Positions 18,414-26,902 of a DNA stretch of 64,000 bases are shown one piece after another. The notes beneath the pieces were generated by a model. The model ran no database searches, was not told the origin of the DNA, and saw nothing but the letters and a program-made list of their open reading frames with translations. The translations under genes and the position numbers were made by a program. Where the stretch lies: positions 57,921-121,920 of the forward strand of contig JAPLDH010000013.1 of the NCBI GenBank assembly GCA_026391355.1, in the 5' to 3' direction. The DNA comes from Bacteroidota bacterium (lineage in GTDB: Bacteria; Bacteroidota; Bacteroidia; Bacteroidales; FEN-979). Each line of letters starts with the position of its first letter. Positions within the stretch are counted from its first letter, which is position 1.

Positions 18414-19514
18414 CTATTTAATTGAAATGAACTTACCCCCTTCAACCTTAAGTAATTCTAAATCTTTAACTACATCACCATTTTCATCAAATTTTATTAT
18501 ACCGGCAGCTCCACTAAAACTATTTCTAAGTAATTCGTATTTCACCATTTCTATGTTATTTGTCCTTATGTATGATTCATAGAGAAGATGAATCGCATCA
18601 TAACCATTAACTGCATAGATTGTGGGATTTTCGCCAAATTTTTTAAAATATTTTGAAGAAAATTCAATATATCTTTTACCATTCTGATCGATACCTTCAT
18701 TAGTAATGATGGCACCTTCCACATTTTTACCCCCGTTTGTAATAAATTGATCAGTTTTTAATGAAGAAATTCCTAACCATTTTGGTGTAAATCCGATAGT
18801 GATTGATTGGTTAATAAAATTGACTGCCTGATCTACAGTTGTAACAAGAAATACTGCTTCTGGCCTTAATGTTTTTATTAATAATGCATAAGACCTAAAA
18901 TCAGATTGGCCGGGATTTATAAGAATAGATGCTACTATTTCACCTTTCTGTTCTTTAAACTTATCAGTAAATGCCTTTATATAAGGTATTCCTGCATCAT
19001 TATTTGTCGCTAATATGGCAATACTTTTCATCCCCAATTTACTTGCTTCTATTGCCATGCTTTGTGATTCAAAGGTTCCACTAATTCTATTCCTGAAAAC
19101 ATATTCCCCTGCATTAGTAATATTGGGACTTGATGCTAGTGTTGAAAACAGGAGTATTTTTTTATCATTGACAACAGGTGCCATTGCCATTACGCAACTA
19201 CTACTATTGCCAGCAACTATCATTCTTATTTTATTAATATTGTATAATTTTTCCAAAGCACTTAATGCAGATTTAGGGTCACTTTTGCTGTCTTCAAAGG
19301 ATAAATCTATCTTCTGAGTTGAATTTGAGTTAATTTCCGCTACTGCTAATTCTGCACCTTCTTTCACCCATTTACCATAAGTTGCCATAGTGCCTGATAA
19401 ATCAGCAATTAATCCAATTTGAACATTTTTCTTTTCAAATGAATGACAACCTTCCAGTAACATAACAGTTACAATTACTGTTATTATTTCTAACTGATAG
19501 TTAAATCTTTTCAT
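18414..19514 (-). CDS. Liv-type ABC transporter substrate-binding lipoprotein
   Basis: 366 residues from ATG 19514; the frame also opens at a TTG at 19523. The signal sequence ends in MLLEGC, a lipoprotein cleavage site, so the protein should be a membrane-anchored binding protein. The mature part opens with VQIGLIADLSGTMATYGKWVKEGAELAVAEIN and has the Leu/Ile/Val-binding type I fold: SSSCVMAMAPVVNDKKILLFSTLASSP, then VNGYDAIHLL near the C-terminus. It delivers a ligand to LivHM. It lies directly between the radical SAM gene and livH, 20 bp after the former, which argues that the transport and radical chemistry serve one pathway. Confidence 0.88.
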   Translation of the reverse strand: MKRFNYQLEIITVIVTVMLLEGCHSFEKKNVQIGLIADLSGTMATYGKWVKEGAELAVAEINSNSTQKIDLSFEDSKSDPKSALSALEKLYNINKIRMIVAGNSSSCVMAMAPVVNDKKILLFSTLASSPNITNAGEYVFRNRISGTFESQSMAIEASKLGMKSIAILATNNDAGIPYIKAFTDKFKEQKGEIVASILINPGQSDFRSYALLIKTLRPEAVFLVTTVDQAVNFINQSITIGFTPKWLGISSLKTDQFITNGGKNVEGAIITNEGIDQNGKRYIEFSSKYFKKFGENPTIYAVNGYDAIHLLYESYIRTNNIEMVKYELLRNSFSGAAGIIKFDENGDVVKDLELLKVEGGKFISIK

Positions 19515-19534
19515 ACTTTTCAATGAGTATTAAA

Positions 19535-20947
19535 TTAAATACATTCTGATCTGGCAATTTTCTTACTGAAAGCAAGATGTTCTGATTTCCGCTCAATCCC
19601 AACCTCTTTATAGATATCATATAATGAACGTTCTGTATTATTTGGGAAATATAAATTATCATTCAACAACCATTCTCTCTTTTTTGCAAATGCAGGATTT
19701 CTACTTACGAAATCCTCAAAAATAAATCTTCCTAAAATAATTAATTTATTCCCATCTTTTAAGGTTTTCCATAATCGAATGATTGCATCATGAATTAACT
19801 CCTGCTTTACTGTACATAACCACTTGTCAGGTTTTGAAATTGATCCTCCATGATTTAGGTTTCTATTTAAGCAACCTCCGGCACATACAAAACGATACTT
19901 GCAGAAATTACAAGTTTCCATATTATTAATAGTATGTTCACTTAAAGCAGGAAGATTATTGAAATCATCCTTAATTGTATTCTCTTTCCAATTTCCAATG
20001 ATGAAATTTTTGTTTGGACTTTCATAGCTTTGAACTCTGTAACAACTTGAAATTGATCCATCTGGATTAAAAACCTTGAATCTGCTACTTCCTCCAGTAC
20101 AAAAATAATTTGAAGGAGTCAATAGATTCATATATGCCCCTGTAGAAACCAATAAGTTATTTTGTTCAGCTACATCAATCGCTTTTTTAAAATAAGTTAA
20201 ATAATCTTTTATACTTGGCAGTAAAATCATTTCATTCGTATCAGTACCCGTAGGATGATAAGGTTCAATATGTGCCAGTTTGACACCCAGAGATTTCCAA
20301 TACTTTACTGTTTCTGGCAAAGTAAACAGATTTTCGGTTGTAATCGTGCACCGGATACTAAATATCGCATTTTTTTTAACTAAGAACTTAATAGTTTCTT
20401 CAACCTTAACAGCAACTCTTCTCTTTGAAAGATTACTCGATTCATCCGGCAGACCATCACTTGAAACCGCAATATGAAAATTATTATCTATCAAAAATGT
20501 TAAATTATCCTTACTAAGCGTTCCATTTGTAGAAATCCTCAGATATATCAATTTGTCTTTTATGGTCCTCAAATATTCGACAGTTGATTTAATTGTATCC
20601 ATTTCCAATGAAGGTTCACCTCCAAAAAAATTCACAACGATGTATTTTTTTTCTTTAATGAGCCTCTTCTTAATAATTTCAACAGGAGATTGAATTCCTA
20701 TGGATAAAGGTTTGTTTTGAGTTATCGAATAGCAATAATTGCAATGTAAATTGCATTTCGTTGTCAAAACAAATATAAATCCTTGTACATCATCATTTAA
20801 TGGGTCTGGAATATCCAGGGTTCTGTATAAATTATTCTTTAGTATATAGTTGTCAATCTCTTCTTTGCTATTCGCAATTATCCCGGTGAAAGGATCAAAA
20901 TGAATGATCTCTTTACCTTTTCTGATTGAAATTAAAGTATTTTCCAT
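19535..20947 (-). CDS. Radical SAM/SPASM domain protein (peptide-maturase-like)
   Basis: 470 residues from ATG 20947. The radical SAM motif is CNLHCNYC (Cys65, Cys69, Cys72), followed by VNFFGGEPSLE, the glycine-rich AdoMet loop. Near residues 340-385 a SPASM-type cluster is visible (CNFCKYRFVCAGGCLNR, with a further Cys in DKWLC). The N-terminus (DPFTGIIANSKEEIDNY) resembles the leader-binding or accessory region of peptide maturases. Such enzymes modify ribosomal peptides or act as anaerobic sulfatase-maturase relatives. No precursor peptide lies in the tight gaps of this operon. The start is one base after the stop of the upstream 495-residue gene. The substrate is unknown; a peptide imported by the adjacent Liv system or encoded elsewhere is possible. 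Confidence 0.85.
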   Translation of the reverse strand: MENTLISIRKGKEIIHFDPFTGIIANSKEEIDNYILKNNLYRTLDIPDPLNDDVQGFIFVLTTKCNLHCNYCYSITQNKPLSIGIQSPVEIIKKRLIKEKKYIVVNFFGGEPSLEMDTIKSTVEYLRTIKDKLIYLRISTNGTLSKDNLTFLIDNNFHIAVSSDGLPDESSNLSKRRVAVKVEETIKFLVKKNAIFSIRCTITTENLFTLPETVKYWKSLGVKLAHIEPYHPTGTDTNEMILLPSIKDYLTYFKKAIDVAEQNNLLVSTGAYMNLLTPSNYFCTGGSSRFKVFNPDGSISSCYRVQSYESPNKNFIIGNWKENTIKDDFNNLPALSEHTINNMETCNFCKYRFVCAGGCLNRNLNHGGSISKPDKWLCTVKQELIHDAIIRLWKTLKDGNKLIILGRFIFEDFVSRNPAFAKKREWLLNDNLYFPNNTERSLYDIYKEVGIERKSEHLAFSKKIARSECI

Positions 20948-20948
20948 C

Positions 20949-22436
20949 TCATTTCAAGGTTAGTTTTTCCCTTATCTTTTCAAACTTATCTAAAGGTATC
21001 TCTATTAACCAATCTGCAGTAAACAGTCTGTCAACTTGTTTTGAATCCGTAATATTTGTATGCGCGACCTGACAAAGCATTTCATAGTTCTTAAGGTTCT
21101 CTATTATAGCTGGTTTTTGCTCGTCTGTACATTTAGTAGATTCTAGTTTGAGTAATCTACCTATAGTAAGATACCAGGCTGTCTTAATGTTATAACCATG
21201 TTTATCATTTATAGATCCCTCAAGTATTAGTTTTAATTTTTTTGCAGCGTTAAAAACTTCATTATTGTCAATTCCATTCGAAGGAAAGATGTCATCTCGA
21301 AGGAGAATGGAAGACATTACAGATTGTTTGGAAAAAGAGTCAAGGGTTTTAGAATTATCAGCATTAACAATCTTAAATATTTGTTTGATCACATCTGATT
21401 CTTTTATTGTTTCATCGATTTGAAAAATATTTCTAAGTTGATTCAAAATCACTTTCTTTGAGTCGGCCAGCGTATGTTTTTTATCGAAGTCATATCTGAT
21501 CAATGAAGTAGAGAATTTAATGACGTTCTTATATTCAGGGAATGTAAGTTCTGAATATTTATCTGCTTCGGCTAATTTATCTAAATCTTTATCACTTAAT
21601 TCTGGCTTACTCTCATCTAATAATAAATCTTTAATTTCATTAATTGCGTATTGCTTATATGCTCTGGCAATATGATACGCTATTTGTTTTTGATTATTGC
21701 CTCCATTTGAGTCCCTATAAGCTTGCTTATAAGCATCTTGTAATAAATCTAAGGTTTTTTTGTAATCTGTTTCGGAATTAAACCAATTGTCAAGAGCTTC
21801 AGTTAATAATAATGGCCAATATTTTGGTTGCTGAAGAACTACTTCAGAGTTATTCCTTGCAATCTCGGCAATACTTCTAACAGCTAACCGATGTTCACAT
21901 GAGGTGATTTGAGTTACTTCTATAAAAGGAACCGAAGATATTGTTGTCAGAGCAGCATCAAGCACACTGTTCTGAGAATTCTTAACTTGTTCTTTTAAAT
22001 TCAAATATTCTCGATAAAACCTATAAAAAGCAAACCCAATTATAAGAGCAATTAAAGCAATAATAAATGTGAAATAAGCCAGGGTATTGTTAGTAACATC
22101 AAGAATATTGCTTATCGTATCATCTTTACTATTTATATTTCCTTGATGGAAACCATTGTCGGCCTTTACTATTAATTTAACTTCTTTGGTTGTTGAATCC
22201 GTTTGACTAAGATACGCTACTATAGTATCGTTTTTTATCATTGGGTTATTATTAATACCCAAAGATTTGTCAACTATATTCTTAAGAGGGATAGTGGATT
22301 TTGAATGCCTTGATGGTGCTAATGCAAAAAATGTGGTAAACAAGACCAGTAACGTTATACAGGCAAAGAAAATGATAGCCATTAAATTGCCAAAAAGAGA
22401 ATGAAGAAACTTAAAGAATTTTAATGTTCTGTTCAT
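20949..22436 (-). CDS. Unknown two-TM membrane protein in the radical SAM-Liv operon
   Basis: 495 residues; I do not recognise the family. Visible features are TM1 (about 17-39: LMAIIFFACITLLVLFTTFFAL), an extracytoplasmic loop of about 80 residues, TM2 (about 118-137: LAYFTFIIALIALIIGFAFY), a short coiled coil, and then about 340 residues of soluble, mostly helical sequence rich in Lys, Asp and Asn with no obvious catalytic motif. The helical part could be a TPR- or HEAT-like scaffold. It sits between livF and the radical SAM gene with gaps of 7 and 1 bp, so it is part of the same unit and may bring enzyme and transporter together at the membrane (inference). Confidence 0.75.
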   Translation of the reverse strand: MNRTLKFFKFLHSLFGNLMAIIFFACITLLVLFTTFFALAPSRHSKSTIPLKNIVDKSLGINNNPMIKNDTIVAYLSQTDSTTKEVKLIVKADNGFHQGNINSKDDTISNILDVTNNTLAYFTFIIALIALIIGFAFYRFYREYLNLKEQVKNSQNSVLDAALTTISSVPFIEVTQITSCEHRLAVRSIAEIARNNSEVVLQQPKYWPLLLTEALDNWFNSETDYKKTLDLLQDAYKQAYRDSNGGNNQKQIAYHIARAYKQYAINEIKDLLLDESKPELSDKDLDKLAEADKYSELTFPEYKNVIKFSTSLIRYDFDKKHTLADSKKVILNQLRNIFQIDETIKESDVIKQIFKIVNADNSKTLDSFSKQSVMSSILLRDDIFPSNGIDNNEVFNAAKKLKLILEGSINDKHGYNIKTAWYLTIGRLLKLESTKCTDEQKPAIIENLKNYEMLCQVAHTNITDSKQVDRLFTADWLIEIPLDKFEKIREKLTLK

Positions 22437-22443
22437 CTTTGTG

Positions 22444-23082
22444 CTAAATTAATTTACCTAAATCCAATTTAAACTCCTTATCTGCAAAAGTATTGAATAT
22501 TTTCTTATGCTCTACAACTAACATGCTTATTTGTTGCTGTTTAAGTTGCAATAACTCATCAACCATAATTTTGGTTTTCGCTTGATCCAACCCGGAAAAG
22601 GGTTCATCAAACAAAATAAACCTGGGCTTGTGCATTAAAGCATTGCCTAAAGCCAGTAATTGTCTTTCGCCACCACTCAAATTAAATGGAGTGCGGTTTC
22701 GATATTTGTAAAGATCAGTAAGCTTGTAAACTTCTTGTTCCCTTTGCTTGATGACGTCATTAGAATATATTGATCCGCTTACGATAAAGTTTTCATGTAC
22801 AGTTAATGATTCAAAGTAATTGTTTTTTTGAGGGATGTAAACAATGCCTGCCTTAACCATTTCATAAGTGGCGAGTTTTGTGATATCCCGGCCATCAAAA
22901 ATAATTTTACCTTCTTTATTCCAAATAGGAAGTAAACCATAAATACATTTTAATATTGTACTTTTTCCGCTTCCATTACCACCTGTTAACAAAACAATTT
23001 CATTGTGACCCACTGATAATGAAATATCAAAAAGCACCTGTTTCTTATCATAACCCGTTGATATATTTTTTACTTCCAGCAT
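22444..23082 (-). CDS. livF: Liv-type ABC transporter ATPase (LivF family)
   Basis: 212 residues. Walker A is GGNGSGKST (about 35-43), the Q-loop is in VYIPQKNNYF, the ABC signature is NLSGGERQ, Walker B is FILFDEPFSGLD, and the switch His is in VVEHKK. It is slightly shorter than the typical 230-240 residue LivF and ends just after the ATPase core. It dimerises with LivG to power LivHM. It starts at ATG 23082, 25 bp after the livG stop. Confidence 0.9.
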   Translation of the reverse strand: MLEVKNISTGYDKKQVLFDISLSVGHNEIVLLTGGNGSGKSTILKCIYGLLPIWNKEGKIIFDGRDITKLATYEMVKAGIVYIPQKNNYFESLTVHENFIVSGSIYSNDVIKQREQEVYKLTDLYKYRNRTPFNLSGGERQLLALGNALMHKPRFILFDEPFSGLDQAKTKIMVDELLQLKQQQISMLVVEHKKIFNTFADKEFKLDLGKLI

Positions 23083-23107
23083 ATGGAAATTTCGAATATT
23101 TAAATTA

Positions 23108-23779
23108 TTACTTTTTATTCAATTCCAATGTTTTTAATCCGTTTTCTTCTAATTGAAAGACAAAATCGCTTGTTCTTTCAATGTATTCCAAATCGTGTTC
23201 AATTTGCAATATGGTTATTCCTTCATCTCTTAGTTTTAACACAATTTCTTTTATTTTTTCTTTGTTATCTTTGTCTATACCAGCAATTGGCTCATCTAAA
23301 AGCAACAGCTTAGGGTTATTGGCAAGACAGCAGCCCAAAGTGAGTAGTTTTTGCTGACCATATGAAAGGTCACAACCCAAATGTTCTGCATGGCCTGAAA
23401 GAGAAACTCTCCCCAGAATACTATCAACTTTATTAAACTCTTGAGAAGTGGCAATATGAAACATTCTCTTTTCCATTACCATTAATACATTTTCTCTTAC
23501 CGAAAGTCCATTTATTAATCTTAAATCCTGAAAAGTTCTGGCAATGCCAAGTTTATTTATTTCTTCTGGCGATCTTGTGTTTATCTTTACATCATTGAAA
23601 AGGATTTTACCACTATCCACTTTCACAAAGCCGGTTAAAATATTAAACAAAGTCGTTTTTCCTGAACCATTGGCACCCATCAGAGAATAAATTTTCCCTG
23701 CATCAAGTTTCAATGAAAGATTCTCAAAGAGCTTTCGTTCTCCAAATGATTTGCTTATCTTTTCAACAGATAATATCAC
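23108..23779 (-). CDS. livG: Liv-type ABC transporter ATPase (LivG family)
   Basis: 223 residues from a GTG at 23779, the only start that keeps the first strand of the ATPase. Walker A is GANGSGKTT (about 35-43), the Q-loop region is IARTFQDLRLINGLSV as in LivG, the signature is LSYGQQK, Walker B is LLLLDEPIAGID, and the switch His is in QIEHD. It is the first gene of the seven-gene operon livG-livF-unknown-radical SAM-binding protein-livH-livM. A TAATTTAG box, one mismatch from the Bacteroidota -7 consensus, lies 14 bp upstream. Confidence 0.9.
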   Translation of the reverse strand: MILSVEKISKSFGERKLFENLSLKLDAGKIYSLMGANGSGKTTLFNILTGFVKVDSGKILFNDVKINTRSPEEINKLGIARTFQDLRLINGLSVRENVLMVMEKRMFHIATSQEFNKVDSILGRVSLSGHAEHLGCDLSYGQQKLLTLGCCLANNPKLLLLDEPIAGIDKDNKEKIKEIVLKLRDEGITILQIEHDLEYIERTSDFVFQLEENGLKTLELNKK

Positions 23780-23792
23780 TTTCTTTTTTCTG

Positions 23793-23800
23793 CTAAATTA
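23793..23800 (-). promoter_or_regulatory. Candidate -7 box for the livG operon
   Basis: TAATTTAG on the minus strand, one mismatch from TAnnTTTG, 14 bp before the GTG of livG. The rest of the 203-bp gap between livG and the tolC-like gene is AT-rich and shows no clear gene. Confidence 0.4.
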
Positions 23801-23982
23801 ATGAATTTGTGCTGTGGGTAAAGTAAACTTTTTTGTTTTTGGCAAGTGGGTTGGGTTTGAGGAAAACAAAATGTGTTTGCTGTGTAAAGGCATAAAATTC
23901 AAAAAATGCGGGTAGGTTTCCAATACCTATTTCAGAACCCGCCGGATTTTTACCCTATTTGTGAATATGGAAAAGACTCTGT

Positions 23983-25305
23983 TCAATTTATCTGTATCCC
24001 CATTGAAAGCTCAAGCTTCACGATGCTCACCGCAAAGTCCACCTTTGCTTTTAACAGCGCCAGTTTGCTTTCTGCAACAGAGGTCTCTGTATCAAGAAGG
24101 TCAAGGTTGGTGATCGCCCCGGCATTGAAATTGACCCGGGCCAGTGAGAGTGCCTCTTCTGCTTGTTTTACCAGCAATTCACTCTGTTTTATCTTTTGAA
24201 GGGCAGCCGTGATATTACATTCACTTTCGTTAACCTCCTGGGAAATCTGACGTTTGGTCAGATCGGTTTCATCTTTGGAAATATTTATCTGTGTTGAAGC
24301 CTGTAACATATTGTATTTACGGTGTGTAGCATCGAATAGGGGCATTTTGATCACTACCCCGGCGGCAAAATTCAATACCGGCTGGTTCAGATCCGGAAAA
24401 TAACCATTTTTTACACCCCCCGAAGCAAAAGCCCGGAATACAGGGTTATTCTGAATTTTAACAGCGTTGAGCTTCAATTCTGCATGCTGGTGGTTCAGCT
24501 TCGCAATCACCATTTCATACCTGTGTGCCAAAGCATAGCTGATCAGTGAATCGGTTTGTGTTCCCGGGTTAATGGGAATTAAAGAATTTTTTACATGCAA
24601 TAAGGTATTGATGGGAAAATCCAGCAATGAATTAAGATTTCCAAGCTGGGATTTCCAGGATGTTTTGAGATCCACTTTCTGGTTCTCTGCCGAAGAGATC
24701 CTGACCTGGGTAGTCAGTATCTCATATTGGGTTGCTGATCCGGTCTCTTTTTTACGGGTAACAAAATCAAGATGTTCCTTCAGCGTTTTCAATTCAACCT
24801 CCTTAATATTGATGGCTTCCTGAAGGTAGATCAGCGAATAAAAACTCAAAGCAGTGAGCATTGTCAGTTTTTGTTTTACCAACTCCACATTCTTCTCCGA
24901 TATCTCCCTGTTGGATTCTTCGAGCTTAATATTTCTTTTCGTCTTTGAGAAATCATAGATTGTTTGCCCGACTGAAAGCGATCCGTTGTAGTAATTTGTA
25001 GGGGCAATTTCAATGGATCCCAGATGTTCGATGATAATTGCCGGAACCGGGCCTATCCTTGTATATCCGGCTTCTGCATCAATATTCGGATACCAGGCCG
25101 ATTTTGCAAGACCTATACCTGCTTCTGCCATTGTGATTCCTTCTTTTGCTCTCAGCACCAGGGGATGGTTGTCCAGCACCTGTTTCAGGATCTGGCGGAA
25201 CTCAAGGGAATCATTGGTATTTATTGCCGGAAGTGAAGGATTGTTTTGTCCCTCCATCGACAAATGCAAAATGCAAAATGCAAAATAAAAAAGTAAAAGT
25301 TTCAT
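23983..25305 (-). CDS. TolC-family outer-membrane efflux protein
   Basis: 440 residues. It has a signal peptide (MKLLLFYFAFCILHLS), then two homologous OEP repeats of long amphipathic helices: VLDNHPLVLRAKEGITMAEAGI and the second half with VNESECNITAALQKIKQSE and VNFNAGAITNLDLLDTETSV, the standard TolC end of repeat. It should form the outer-membrane duct of a tripartite pump with the HlyD and MFS proteins encoded just upstream. Its ATG overlaps the MFS stop as ATGA. The signal peptide is encoded by a 7-bp tandem repeat (see separate entry). Members of this family usually take hydrophobic drugs, dyes or fatty acids. Confidence 0.92.
   Translation of the reverse strand: MKLLLFYFAFCILHLSMEGQNNPSLPAINTNDSLEFRQILKQVLDNHPLVLRAKEGITMAEAGIGLAKSAWYPNIDAEAGYTRIGPVPAIIIEHLGSIEIAPTNYYNGSLSVGQTIYDFSKTKRNIKLEESNREISEKNVELVKQKLTMLTALSFYSLIYLQEAINIKEVELKTLKEHLDFVTRKKETGSATQYEILTTQVRISSAENQKVDLKTSWKSQLGNLNSLLDFPINTLLHVKNSLIPINPGTQTDSLISYALAHRYEMVIAKLNHQHAELKLNAVKIQNNPVFRAFASGGVKNGYFPDLNQPVLNFAAGVVIKMPLFDATHRKYNMLQASTQINISKDETDLTKRQISQEVNESECNITAALQKIKQSELLVKQAEEALSLARVNFNAGAITNLDLLDTETSVAESKLALLKAKVDFAVSIVKLELSMGIQIN
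25264..25287 (-). repeat. 7-bp tandem repeat inside the TolC signal-peptide codons
   Basis: Minus-strand TTTTGCA repeated three times plus a partial unit (TTTG). It encodes FAFCILHL of the signal peptide. Since 7 is not a multiple of three, slippage would shift the reading frame. Confidence 0.6.
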
Positions 25306-26900
25306 TTGTTTTTCTTTTTCAGTTTAATAAAGAAGATAGGGAGGATACTTGCGACAGTTAATATGGCAGCGATGAGGAAATCATCATCTATGGCCTGAAT
25401 AAATGCCTGGAGATTGAGGTGCGAGAAAAGCAGGTACTGGCTTTGCTGACTGGCTACTGTTCCGATACTCCCAAGATTTGCCGAGATAAAGTGTCCTATA
25501 TTCCGTTGTACCGACTGAAATACCGGTGAATTTGCCTGCATCAATCCTCCGAACATCTGGGTGTGGTAAGTAACCCTGATGGTCAGGACGGTTGTTAACA
25601 TTGCCACTCCGAAGCTTCCTCCTACCTGCCGCACGATATTTGTGATCCCTGATGCCTGTGCCATTTTGGTACGCGGGAGATCACGGAATGCGATGGTGTT
25701 AAGCGGAGTGAACATCATTCCCATTCCAACGCCACGGATATAGAGGGTAGTCATGATAAAACTATGTTCCGTCAGGTAGGAGAGGTAACTGTTCAGGTAG
25801 AAACTGAATCCCATCAACAAGGCCCCGATGATCACGGGTATCTTTGGATTTATTTTGTCGGAAGCGAAACCGGCCATGGGCGCAACAATACCCTGGATGA
25901 TCCCGACCGGTAAAAACACAGAGCCTGCCTGCAGAGCGGTGTAACCAAGTGAATTCTGGAGGTACACCGGTAGAAGGAAAGTACTGCCGAACATGCCCAT
26001 ACCGAAAATGAACATAATCAGCACCGAGATCCCGAAGTTCCTGTTCCCGAGTAAACGCAGGTCGATCAGTGGTTGTTCCACCAAAAGTTCGTTCACCATG
26101 AATACGGTAAAGGCAATGATAGATATGGCAAAGCAAAGGAGGATATATGGTGCATGCCAACCTGAAGAATTTGTGCTCGCATTGCCTTCGGTGAGGGCAT
26201 ACAGCAGCACAGGAAGGAAAATACTTGCTGAGAGGAATCCCACCAGGTCAAACGACTTGATGGTCGGGTTTCTGAACTCCTTCTGAATGATCGCAGTGGC
26301 CAGCATGCCTCCGATCCCTACGGGTACGTTGACATCAAAGATCAATGGCCAGTTGAAGGTATCGACAAGATATCCTCCGATGAGAGGTCCGAAGGAGACG
26401 GAAGCGGCAGCGGCAACCGACCAGAATCCAAGCGCTATTCCTCTTTGTTCAGGTGGAAATTCACGTGTAATGATCGCCATACCGACCGGCATCAGCGCAC
26501 CGGCTCCCAACCCTTGTATTACCCGCGAAAAGATAAGTATATCCTCCGTTGAAGAAACGCCGCAAAGAAATGATCCTAAGGTGAAGAGAAACAATCCCAG
26601 GAAATAGACCCGCTTATATCCGAACTTGTCGGCCATCCATCCCGCGGTGGGCAGCATCACTGCAAGCGCAAGCATATAGGCAGTAAGCACCCATTCAATC
26701 TTATCGATTCCCACGCCGAAAGAGGCCATGATCTTAGGCAACCCGACATTCACGATGGTTGCATCCAGCACCGCCATAAATGTCCCGATCATCACATTGC
26801 CCAGTAACCACCAGCGGTAGGTTGGACTGGTGGGATCAAAAGTGGCTTTCTGAGACCGGATAAATTGTAAGAAATGATGAACTCCCGGGATTTTTGGCAT
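25302..26900 (-). CDS. MFS drug:proton antiporter, DHA2 (EmrB/QacA) family
   Basis: 532 residues, 14 TM helices expected. Motif A region is GWMADKFGYKRVY (about 80-92); the TM1-loop motif LDATIVNVGLPKIMASFG (about 45-62) is typical of DHA2; motif C is RVIQGLGAGALMPVGMAII and the following GPLIGGYLVDTFNWPLIFDVNVPVG. It works with the HlyD-family adaptor upstream (2-bp gap) and the TolC protein downstream (4-bp overlap). A proton-driven pump for hydrophobic toxicants is the expected role; no substrate can be read from sequence. Confidence 0.93.
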   Translation of the reverse strand: MPKIPGVHHFLQFIRSQKATFDPTSPTYRWWLLGNVMIGTFMAVLDATIVNVGLPKIMASFGVGIDKIEWVLTAYMLALAVMLPTAGWMADKFGYKRVYFLGLFLFTLGSFLCGVSSTEDILIFSRVIQGLGAGALMPVGMAIITREFPPEQRGIALGFWSVAAAASVSFGPLIGGYLVDTFNWPLIFDVNVPVGIGGMLATAIIQKEFRNPTIKSFDLVGFLSASIFLPVLLYALTEGNASTNSSGWHAPYILLCFAISIIAFTVFMVNELLVEQPLIDLRLLGNRNFGISVLIMFIFGMGMFGSTFLLPVYLQNSLGYTALQAGSVFLPVGIIQGIVAPMAGFASDKINPKIPVIIGALLMGFSFYLNSYLSYLTEHSFIMTTLYIRGVGMGMMFTPLNTIAFRDLPRTKMAQASGITNIVRQVGGSFGVAMLTTVLTIRVTYHTQMFGGLMQANSPVFQSVQRNIGHFISANLGSIGTVASQQSQYLLFSHLNLQAFIQAIDDDFLIAAILTVASILPIFFIKLKKKNK

Positions 26901-26902
26901 GA

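Noticed and set aside
23798..23893. 31-codon minus-strand ORF just before livG as a possible peptide precursor
   Set aside because: It has no Cys, Gly-Gly or recognition motif and overlaps the likely promoter; no support beyond position.
23871..23915. 14-codon plus-strand ORF with three Cys near the livG promoter
   Set aside because: Very short, opposite strand to the operon; chance ORF is more likely.
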